This document shows, one piece after another, positions 1-5,561 of a stretch of DNA of 8,738 nt. The notes beneath the pieces were generated by a model. The model was not told the origin of the DNA and ran no database searches. It saw only the letters and a list, made by a program, of their open reading frames with translations. The position numbers and the translations under genes are program-made. Within the stretch, counting starts at the first letter, position 1. Every line of letters begins with the position of its first letter. The stretch covers positions 1-8,738 of the forward strand of contig CAZTMX010000118.1 in NCBI GenBank assembly GCA_964614855.1, given 5' to 3'. The stretch is from CAWJHE01 sp964614855. GTDB lineage: Bacteria; Chloroflexota; Anaerolineae; Anaerolineales; UBA4823.

Positions 1-155
1 GTTGCCGGTTGTTTGGCTGGCATATTGCGTACCTGAGCCAGGTAAATAGCTCTTTGGTGAGCAACAGTTGTCGCGTTGCGCCTTGGCGGTTGCAGCAAGG
101 TTTCTAATTTCTTCCGCGACATCTCATCCAATTCATCGCGATAGTTAGTATTCAT
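1..155 (-). CDS. Partial small protein gene, putative partner of the ECF sigma factor (5' end only)
   Basis: An open frame starts with ATG at 155-153 and runs off the window at position 1, giving 51 codons beginning MNTNYRDELDEMSRKK. The start is well supported. A purine-rich AGGAAGAGGA Shine-Dalgarno stretch, itself coding for the acidic tail of the sigma factor, lies 5 nt upstream, and the ATG overlaps the sigma stop codon by 11 nt, as expected for translational coupling. The visible part is charged, with no membrane segment, and contains a PPRRNATTVAHQRAIYLAQ stretch. From memory, similar 'PPR...R..FLAQ' N-termini occur in Chloroflexota proteins encoded directly after ECF sigma genes (DUF5667-like or anti-sigma-like, often with a later membrane helix). 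The role as a sigma-factor partner is therefore inference from position and this weak resemblance. The rest of the protein is outside the window. Confidence 0.72.
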   Translation of the reverse strand, partial: MNTNYRDELDEMSRKKLETLLQPPRRNATTVAHQRAIYLAQVRNMPAKQPA

Positions 156-711
156 CACTATCCTCTTCCTTACCGTTCAGCAACTTTCGTAGGGCATCTG
201 TTGCCCTGTGCTGCAATGCCTTTACAGCACCAACTGGTTTATGCATTGCTTGCGAAATCTCTTCGTGGCTCCAATCCTGCAAGTATCTGAGTACAATGAC
301 TTGCCGTTGATCAGCTGTTAATTGGGCCAGCGCTCTTTGTATCTCTTGCTGTTCTAACTTAGTGGCAAAAACCCCTGTCGGTTGCTCCTCTTCCTCTGCT
401 GCGATCATCACCGTCTCTAACGGCTGATCTTCTGGGGGTTGCCGCCGGTAATAATCAACGATCCAATTGTGTGCGATCTTATACAAATATGCCCGCAGAT
501 ATCTTTGAGGCCCTTTTCCCTGACGCAGCGCATTCAGAAAACTGGTAAAGGTATCTGCTACACAATCCTCAGCAACTGCTTCCGAGCCCAATTGTCTCCA
601 CGCATAACGAAATAACTCCTCGTTATGTTTGTCATAAACAAAGGCAAGCGCCTGCGGATCGCACACACGCACTTGAGCCAGCAATTCCTCATCGGATTGA
701 TTGTCAATCAT
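145..711 (-). CDS. RNA polymerase sigma factor, ECF subfamily (sigma-70 family)
   Basis: This is a 188-residue alternative sigma factor that would direct RNA polymerase to a small regulon. Region 2 spans about residues 22-90 (LAFVYDKHNEELFRYAW, then AEDCVADTF, then YLYKIAHNWIVDYYRR). Region 4 spans about 123-178 (LTADQRQVIVLRY, then SHEEISQAM, a helix-turn-helix, then VGAVKALQHRA). There is no region 1 or 3, which is typical of ECF factors. An acidic linker (AAEEEEQPTG) joins the domains and the tail is acidic (EEDSDEY). I chose ATG at 711; a TTG seven codons upstream (732) is possible, but neither has a good Shine-Dalgarno site and family members usually begin just before the DEELLAQV segment. 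A perfect TATAAT lies about 70 nt upstream. The stop overlaps the start of the next gene by 11 nt. The inducing signal is unknown. Confidence 0.95.
   Translation of the reverse strand: MIDNQSDEELLAQVRVCDPQALAFVYDKHNEELFRYAWRQLGSEAVAEDCVADTFTSFLNALRQGKGPQRYLRAYLYKIAHNWIVDYYRRQPPEDQPLETVMIAAEEEEQPTGVFATKLEQQEIQRALAQLTADQRQVIVLRYLQDWSHEEISQAMHKPVGAVKALQHRATDALRKLLNGKEEDSDEY
161..171 (-). promoter_or_regulatory. Shine-Dalgarno site for the gene starting at 155, inside the sigma coding sequence
   Basis: The minus strand reads AAGGAAGAGGA followed by 5 nt (TAGTG) and the ATG at 155. The same bases encode the acidic C-terminal residues of the sigma factor. This is the strongest ribosome-binding site at this end of the window, and it decides both the start codon and the overlap of the two genes. 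Confidence 0.7.
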
Positions 712-759
712 TAAGACTGTTTTTTGTTCCAATAGATACGAAGATTTTACTTTATTAAT

Positions 760-774
760 AATTCTGTTAGAATT
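760..774. repeat. Short inverted repeat AATTCT-GTT-AGAATT in the divergent spacer
   Basis: Two perfect 6-nt arms flank a 3-nt centre, between the sigma gene and the flippase gene. It lies just downstream of the putative sigma-gene start site, where a repressor or autoregulator could bind. It is short enough, in AT-rich DNA, to arise by chance. No regulator family is recognised. Confidence 0.3.
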
Positions 775-781
775 TTAAGCC

Positions 782-787
782 ATTATA
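782..787 (-). promoter_or_regulatory. Putative -10 box (TATAAT) of the sigma factor gene
   Basis: The minus strand reads GGATATAATGG, a perfect -10 hexamer. Transcription would start near 775 and leave an untranslated leader of roughly 60 nt before ATG 711. I see no convincing -35 hexamer at 16-18 nt, only AT-rich sequence. If the promoter is read by an ECF factor or another alternative sigma, the box could be coincidental in this AT-rich spacer. Confidence 0.4.
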
Positions 788-796
788 TCCGCAATT

Positions 797-808
797 TATA
801 TTAATATA
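797..808. repeat. Perfect 12-nt palindrome TATATTAATATA upstream of the flippase
   Basis: The palindrome ends 10 nt before the flippase ATG and contains -10-like hexamers (TATATT at 797-802, TAATAT at 802-807). It may be the core promoter of the flippase gene. The flippase has no Shine-Dalgarno site, so a start site near 809-815 would give an almost leaderless message. The AT-only composition weakens any claim that it is an operator. Confidence 0.3.
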
Positions 809-818
809 TACACATTCT

Positions 819-2150
819 ATGACTTTATTCCCACCCCAAGAACCCGATCGAGCAGCACCGGCGCGGCACGCGCACCTCTTTTCTTCTATCACCGCCTTTT
901 ACCGTCTTCTTTCTGGTAGAGGTGCTCGAGAAGGGTATATTGCAGCTGTTGAACAGGCTGTTATCAGCCTGTCCAACTTCGTTGCGACTCTATTGCTTGC
1001 ACGCAATGTCTCGCCTACCGAATTGGGTGTGTATGGCGTGGGATTTACATCGCTGCGCTTGATCCGCGCCATCCAGGATGGGCTTACGATCCAACCAATT
1101 AACGCCTATGGTTCGGTTATGGATGAAGAAAATTTCAAACGCTATGCCAGCAACACCGCACTGTTACAATTGTTATTGGCGCTGGTATCTGCTGCTGGGG
1201 TGGCATTGCTCGGTTGGATCCTGACTGCAACCGGGAATGATACCGCTGGTCCTGGCATCTTTTCCCTTTGGCCGGCTTTCTTGTGGTGGCAATTACAGGA
1301 ATTCCTCAGGCGAGTGCTTTATTCCCGCGGCCGGGTGTTAGAGGCCACTGCAAATACGATCCTGGCAAATGCGGCTCGCATCGCCTTGATGGCTTGGTGG
1401 ATTCGGGGTGGCGCATTAACTGGAACAGGCGGTATCCAGGCCATCGCACTGGGCTCGCTCATCGCTCTGGTCCCCGGCATATGGCAGATCCGAAATTATC
1501 TAACAAGAGATACTCAAGGTATCTTCCAGACCTGGAAACACAACTGGCAATATGGCCGCTGGCTGATGGGGAGCACGATTGCCAATTGGGTGTCCATTGA
1601 ATTTTACCCGGTGCTCACTGCCGGCATGATCAATTTTGCAGCCGCCGGCGCTTACCGGGCAATCCAAAACCTTGTTGCACCCATCCATCTGCTTCTGCGG
1701 GCGATGGATACTTTTCTCACCCCGCGTGCAGCAAGAGTGTACAAAGAAAATGGTCTGCCCGCGCTGCGCCGGATTTTGCGGCTGGTCTATATGGTCACCG
1801 CAGTGCCGATCTTGGGCTTGCTGGGGCTGGCGGTTTTATTCCCGAAACCATTGCTGCAGTTTTTGTATGGTGAAACCTACCTGGAATATAGCAATGCAAT
1901 CTATTGGATGGCGATTTTTTATGGGATCTGGTTTATCTACTGGCCGCTGCAAACCGCGCTCAAAGCTGTGCGGATCAGCCGGCCGTTATTTATTGCCAAC
2001 GGGATTGCGATTATCGTCATGTTCACGGCTGGCATTTTAATGATCTATCAATGGGGGGTATACGGCACAATTGCCGGTCAAGCGCTTAATGCGTTGATCG
2101 TGGCGGTTATTTTATCAATTGCCTGGAGAAACGTGCCAGAAAAAAGGTGA
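819..2150 (+). CDS. Polysaccharide flippase, Wzx/MATE-like (MOP superfamily)
   Basis: This 443-residue integral membrane protein probably moves lipid-linked oligosaccharide (on undecaprenyl diphosphate) across the cytoplasmic membrane. A cytoplasmic leader of about 38 residues precedes the first membrane helix, which carries the family-style segments VISLSNFVATLLLARNVS and SPTELGVYGV (residues 48-74). About a dozen hydrophobic helices follow. The loop QEFLRRVLYSRGR (about 160-172) and the second-half repeat (WVSIEFYPVLTAGMINFAAAGAYRA, split around residues 257-280) are typical of polysaccharide exporters. Length is normal for the family. ATG 819 is the only reasonable start, and no Shine-Dalgarno site is visible. 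The gene converges on a phosphoglycosyl transferase, with 29 nt between their stops, which supports a role in surface-glycan export. The actual glycan cannot be read from the sequence. Confidence 0.88.
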   Translation: MTLFPPQEPDRAAPARHAHLFSSITAFYRLLSGRGAREGYIAAVEQAVISLSNFVATLLLARNVSPTELGVYGVGFTSLRLIRAIQDGLTIQPINAYGSVMDEENFKRYASNTALLQLLLALVSAAGVALLGWILTATGNDTAGPGIFSLWPAFLWWQLQEFLRRVLYSRGRVLEATANTILANAARIALMAWWIRGGALTGTGGIQAIALGSLIALVPGIWQIRNYLTRDTQGIFQTWKHNWQYGRWLMGSTIANWVSIEFYPVLTAGMINFAAAGAYRAIQNLVAPIHLLLRAMDTFLTPRAARVYKENGLPALRRILRLVYMVTAVPILGLLGLAVLFPKPLLQFLYGETYLEYSNAIYWMAIFYGIWFIYWPLQTALKAVRISRPLFIANGIAIIVMFTAGILMIYQWGVYGTIAGQALNALIVAVILSIAWRNVPEKR

Positions 2151-2179
2151 TCTGCACGGCTTGAATTTTTAATAAATTT

Positions 2180-3361
2180 TCAGCTCACGTACGAGCGCCT
2201 GCTGCCAATTCTCATCAATTTCCGCGGCAGGCGGCCGTTCCAGCCCTTCTGCCATCGAAACCAAAAGGTCACCAGGCAAGCCAGGACAAGCAACTTGATG
2301 TCAAAACCCAGGCTTGCATGGCGAATATACAGTTTATCAAAGCGCAATTTCTGATGCGCGCTCAAATAATAATCCCCTGCAACTTGAGCCAGCCCCGCCA
2401 GGCCCGGTAGAACCTGGTGTCTGTCTGCATAATCCGGCAAACTTTGCAGATATTGGTGCACCAACACAGTTCGCTGCGGGCGCGGTCCGACAAAGCTCAT
2501 CTCACCCAGCAAGATATTGAGCAGTTGCGGTAACTCATCCAGTGCAGTCTTACGAAAGAAATGACCCGAAATCAAAATCCGGCGGTCATCATGTTGGGAC
2601 AAAACCGGTCCAGTGTGTTCTTCCGCACCCCGTACCATGGTGCGCAGCTTGAATTGGTGAAAATTCATCCCGCCTATTCCGACTGAGTTCTTTACAAACA
2701 AAACCGGACCTGGGTCTTCAAACCACACCAGGAATACACCTACCAGCCAGACCGGGGCAGAGGCGATCATTCCAAACACAGCCAGGCAGATATCAAAAGC
2801 GCGCTTTGTAAATGAGGGTGGATACAGGCCCAGAAATCTCGCTTCGTGGTGATTGAGCACTGCCAATTGCACCTGCTCAGGTGGAGGATAGTTATTTTCC
2901 CACACGCCTTCGTGAACAAACGTAGCAGATAATGCACCCAGATAACACCCGAGAAGACTTATTCCCGCTGTAGAGAAAAGCTGTATTACAGATAGCTCTT
3001 GAACAACCTGCAGCGGTATAAGCATACGCGGCATGAACACGCGCTGCATCGCCCAGGTTAAGAATAAGAGCATCGCACCGGCGGCTGGAACAAGAAATGC
3101 CAGGCGGTAGCGCCATTTATGGTCAATGCCCGTAAGATAGAAAATACGCTCCAGAACCACGCTTAAGAACATTCCCCCCAGGAACAAACTCCAGTATTCC
3201 CACCCGGCAAGCCCTTTTTGCACGAACAATTTCCTTATCTCAATGCCTATATAGGCAGTGAAAACCAGCGCGAGCGTACCCCACAGCACTGTACGCAAGA
3301 AGCGACGCCATGGAAACCGCCCGGCTTGATCACCGGCTACTTGAACTGGTTCTCTGGCCAT
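2180..3361 (-). CDS. Undecaprenyl-phosphate sugar phosphotransferase (bacterial sugar transferase family, polyprenyl phosphoglycosyl transferase)
   Basis: This 393-residue membrane enzyme transfers a sugar 1-phosphate from a nucleotide sugar to undecaprenyl phosphate, the first step in building a surface glycan. Four hydrophobic helices occupy about residues 25-42, 56-76, 86-105 and 123-149. The catalytic domain (PF02397 type) runs from about 184 to 370. It starts with the KRAFD segment and a membrane helix containing SAP (201-203), then has FKLRTM (237-242), the catalytic-dyad motif ALDELPQLLN (D275-E276), VGPRP (291-295) and PGLAGLAQV (319-327). Only about 35 residues separate the last N-terminal helix from the catalytic domain. 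The Rossmann-like middle domain of WbaP/WcaJ relatives is thus missing or vestigial. After GPRP there is Gln where Glu is usual. The start is ATG 3361, with no Shine-Dalgarno site and a TATAAT 9 nt upstream. Sugar specificity is unknown. Confidence 0.94.
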   Translation of the reverse strand: MAREPVQVAGDQAGRFPWRRFLRTVLWGTLALVFTAYIGIEIRKLFVQKGLAGWEYWSLFLGGMFLSVVLERIFYLTGIDHKWRYRLAFLVPAAGAMLLFLTWAMQRVFMPRMLIPLQVVQELSVIQLFSTAGISLLGCYLGALSATFVHEGVWENNYPPPEQVQLAVLNHHEARFLGLYPPSFTKRAFDICLAVFGMIASAPVWLVGVFLVWFEDPGPVLFVKNSVGIGGMNFHQFKLRTMVRGAEEHTGPVLSQHDDRRILISGHFFRKTALDELPQLLNILLGEMSFVGPRPQRTVLVHQYLQSLPDYADRHQVLPGLAGLAQVAGDYYLSAHQKLRFDKLYIRHASLGFDIKLLVLACLVTFWFRWQKGWNGRLPRKLMRIGSRRSYVS

Positions 3362-3370
3362 TATTCATGA

Positions 3371-3376
3371 ATTATA
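3371..3376 (-). promoter_or_regulatory. Putative -10 box (TATAAT), likely leaderless transcript for the phosphoglycosyl transferase
   Basis: The minus strand reads TATAAT, then nine bases, then the ATG at 3361. A -10 box at this spacing puts the transcription start within a few bases of the start codon. This fits the lack of any Shine-Dalgarno site. No good -35 hexamer is seen at 16-18 nt. Confidence 0.5.
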
Positions 3377-3422
3377 CCGTTTTTCCGTGAAGCCTTACGA
3401 CAATGCACCCGGATTGAGGCAA

Positions 3423-3431
3423 TGATATAAT
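3423..3431 (+). promoter_or_regulatory. Putative extended -10 promoter (TGATATAAT) of the LCP-rsmA gene run
   Basis: The sequence matches the extended -10 consensus TGnTATAAT exactly. Transcription would start near 3438, about 58 nt before the LCP ATG. No -35 hexamer is evident, which extended -10 promoters can lack. It faces away from the transferase promoter about 50 nt to the left, so the spacer 3362-3495 looks like a divergent promoter region. Confidence 0.5.
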
Positions 3432-3495
3432 ATTTGTTTGTGATACCTACATATTCAAAAACAGATCGCCAATTCAGCCAACCAATTACTTTGAT

Positions 3496-4692
3496 ATGAG
3501 TGAAAACCAACCTCAAGCAACAAAAAAAAGCCGTGGATGGGTCATCGCAGGAATATTGGCAGCCGTATTAGTGGCGGCAGGGCTTGTGTTGTATCCACAA
3601 TTCCAGCAAAAATGGGCTGCTCCGCTGGGGCCTGCACTAAACCTGCCTACCTACACGCCTACTTTTGCCCAGGCGGCGACAGAAGAACCTGCACCCGTCA
3701 GTGCAACCGGTTCTGGCAATGCAACACTCGAACCCGCCTCTCCCAGTTCCCAACAAGCGACCCACATCCAACTCACAGCCACAACTATTCCCACAGCCAC
3801 CCCAGACCCCTTATGCGGCGGTCCTGCTTTGATGACAATCCTCGGCGTTGGTGTGGACACGGATGATGATACCTACACCTATGGGCTGGGTGACGCCATA
3901 CGCGTGGCGCGCGTCGACTTCACCATCCCGAAAATCACGGTGCTCTCGATCCCGCGCGATCTTTGGGTGGAGATCCCCGGCATCAGCGATCACTACGGTA
4001 TTACCCATGGGAAACTAAACCAGGCGTATTTCTACGGCTCGCCGGGCATGGCTTATTATGACGGCAGCGGCGGCGGATCAGGGTTGATGGCTGAAACGCT
4101 GGATCTGAACTTCGGTCTGCGCGTGGACCATTACGGCGCACTGAACATGATCACCTTCTCACGTATCGTGGATGCCATCGGTGGGATCGATATCTACCTG
4201 CCTTACGATGTGGACGGCACGCCCATCAACAGCCGCACCGACGACATGGGGTACTTCACCGCTGGGAACAACCACTTTAACGGCGATGAGGCCATGCGCT
4301 TCTCCCGTATTCGCAAGCGTTACAACGATTTCACCCGCATGGATCACCAGAATATGGTCATTTGCGCCATACGCGACAAAATCCTTTCGCCCGCTGTGCT
4401 GCCGAAAATTCCGCAGATCATCTCAGCATTTAAGGATTCCGTTGTGATGGATCTCAGCCTGGAGCAGATGAGCCAACTTGCCTGCTTGCTGCCGTATGTG
4501 AAATCCGAAAACCTCATTTTCACCAGCCTGCCAGATGAGCTATTTACCCCGGGACGAGTGTACAGCCCACAAATGCGCGACAACACATTTATCATGGAAG
4601 CGGAAATGGACGAAATTCGCCAGATCATCCAACAATTCAACAGCGGTGAATGGCCCACAGAAAAAGGAAGCGGGGGATCAACCTGCCCATGA
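3496..4692 (+). CDS. LytR-CpsA-Psr (LCP) family cell-wall glycopolymer ligase
   Basis: LCP proteins transfer glycopolymers from an undecaprenyl-diphosphate carrier to peptidoglycan on the outer face of the membrane. This 398-residue protein has a short basic cytoplasmic N-terminus, one membrane anchor (about 14-33), a Thr/Pro/Ser-rich spacer (about 50-105, with repeats like TATPDP) and an LCP domain (about 110-296). Visible family motifs are RVARVDF (136-142), SIPRD (151-155), GKLNQAY (172-178), VDAIGGIDI (225-233), NGDEAMRFSR (262-271) and the Arg/Asp cluster RKRYNDFTRMDHQ (273-285), thought to bind the carrier diphosphate. The C-terminal 100 residues are less recognisable. Four cysteines (107, 290, 330, 397) lie outside the membrane. 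ATG 3496 has no clear Shine-Dalgarno site. The TGA overlaps the ATG of rsmA (ATGA). The flippase and sugar transferase nearby fit a glycopolymer pathway. Confidence 0.93.
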   Translation: MSENQPQATKKSRGWVIAGILAAVLVAAGLVLYPQFQQKWAAPLGPALNLPTYTPTFAQAATEEPAPVSATGSGNATLEPASPSSQQATHIQLTATTIPTATPDPLCGGPALMTILGVGVDTDDDTYTYGLGDAIRVARVDFTIPKITVLSIPRDLWVEIPGISDHYGITHGKLNQAYFYGSPGMAYYDGSGGGSGLMAETLDLNFGLRVDHYGALNMITFSRIVDAIGGIDIYLPYDVDGTPINSRTDDMGYFTAGNNHFNGDEAMRFSRIRKRYNDFTRMDHQNMVICAIRDKILSPAVLPKIPQIISAFKDSVVMDLSLEQMSQLACLLPYVKSENLIFTSLPDELFTPGRVYSPQMRDNTFIMEAEMDEIRQIIQQFNSGEWPTEKGSGGSTCP

Positions 4693-5537
4693 CATTCACC
4701 TTCCCAGATGTGCCTGAGATTTTGCGCACCCACGGTCTTAGACCAGATAAAAAACTGGGGCAAAATTTCCTGATCGACCAGGCTGCCTTACAGCGTGTGG
4801 TAGATGCTGCCGGCATTCAGCAGGGTGATACGATCCTGGAAATTGGCCCTGGTCTAGGTAGCCTGACAATCTTCCTGGCTGCCCTTGCCAAAAAGGTGAT
4901 CGCAATTGAGTTGGACGGCCGCTTGATCCCGGCGCTGCAGGAAGTCCTGGCGCCCCATGAGAATGTCAGTGTGATCCAGGGTGACATCCTCGAGATTAAC
5001 CTCACCGAGGTGCTGCCACCAGAGGATTACCTGGTGGTTGCCAACATCCCTTACTACATCACTTCAGCTGTCATTCGCTACTTGCTGGAGGCGCATCGCC
5101 CACCCCGTCGCCTGGTTTTAACTGTGCAGCGGGAAGTAGCCGAACGAATCTGCGCTTCACCGGGTGATATGAGCCTACTGGCTCTCAGCGTACAGGTCTA
5201 CGGCAAACCGCAGGTTGTTGCGCGTATCCCTGCTGGCGCTTTTTATCCACCCCCGCAAGTTGATTCAGCGGTTGTGCGGGTTGAGCTATTCTCTTCCCCA
5301 GCGATTGATCCCCCTGACATTGATCTGTTCTTCCGGCTGACAAAAGCCGGTTTTAGCCAGAAACGTAAAACCTTGAGAAATTCTCTTTCCGGGGGAATGC
5401 GCTGGTCAGCCGAAACAGCACAAAGGATACTTGAAGAAAACGGCATCCAGCCCAACCGGCGTGCTGAAACCCTCAGCCTGGAGGAATGGAAAGGACTGAC
5501 AAATTATGTTCGTACTATGCAGAAACCTATGAGTTGA
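4689..5537 (+). CDS. rsmA: 16S rRNA (adenine1518-N6/adenine1519-N6)-dimethyltransferase RsmA (KsgA)
   Basis: This SAM-dependent enzyme dimethylates two adjacent adenines in the loop near the 3' end of 16S rRNA, a late step in 30S subunit assembly in the cytoplasm. The 282-residue protein has a full set of family motifs: KLGQNFL (22-28), the SAM-binding EIGPGLGSLT (51-60), acidic E74 (IAIEL), QGDI (97-100), the catalytic NIPYYI (119-124), VQREVAERI (146-154), AFYPPPQVDSAV (184-195) and FSQKRKTLRNSL (222-233). The C-terminal helical domain ends with RRAETLSLEEW (257-267). I start it at ATG 4689, which overlaps the LCP stop as ATGA and has GGGGGA 11 nt upstream. An in-frame ATG at 4650 would add 13 residues inside the LCP gene and is less likely. 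Length is normal for the family. Confidence 0.97.
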   Translation: MTFTFPDVPEILRTHGLRPDKKLGQNFLIDQAALQRVVDAAGIQQGDTILEIGPGLGSLTIFLAALAKKVIAIELDGRLIPALQEVLAPHENVSVIQGDILEINLTEVLPPEDYLVVANIPYYITSAVIRYLLEAHRPPRRLVLTVQREVAERICASPGDMSLLALSVQVYGKPQVVARIPAGAFYPPPQVDSAVVRVELFSSPAIDPPDIDLFFRLTKAGFSQKRKTLRNSLSGGMRWSAETAQRILEENGIQPNRRAETLSLEEWKGLTNYVRTMQKPMS

Positions 5538-5546
5538 GCAAATATC

Positions 5547-5552
5547 AAGGAG
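5547..5552 (+). promoter_or_regulatory. Shine-Dalgarno site AAGGAG of the substrate-binding protein gene
   Basis: AAGGAG lies 9 nt before ATG 5562 in the 24-nt gap after rsmA. It is one of the strongest ribosome-binding sites in the window and fits a highly translated binding protein. No room exists here for a riboswitch or a terminator, so this gene is probably co-transcribed with rsmA unless a promoter lies inside rsmA. Confidence 0.7.
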
Positions 5553-5561
5553 CTTTTTGAT

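Noticed and set aside
712..732. TTG at 732 as start of the sigma factor
   Set aside because: It has no Shine-Dalgarno site, and the seven added residues do not fit the usual N-terminus. ATG 711 precedes the DEELLAQV segment typical of ECF factors.
2151..2179. AT-rich imperfect inverted sequence between flippase and transferase stops as a bidirectional terminator
   Set aside because: The arms around TGAATTTTTAATAAATTTTCA pair poorly and contain no GC stem, so I cannot support a terminator call.
4650..4688. Longer start for rsmA (ATG 4650, 13 extra residues)
   Set aside because: The extra residues (MAHRKRKRG...) are unlike RsmA N-termini and lie inside the LCP gene. ATG 4689 has the stop/start overlap and a G-rich site upstream.
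4344..4763. 139-residue minus-strand open frame over the LCP-rsmA junction
   Set aside because: Antisense shadow of two well-supported genes, with no domain or ribosome-binding site.
5538..5561. Thiamine (TPP) or other riboswitch upstream of the NMT1/THI5-like binding protein
   Set aside because: The gap from rsmA is only 24 nt and contains just a Shine-Dalgarno site.
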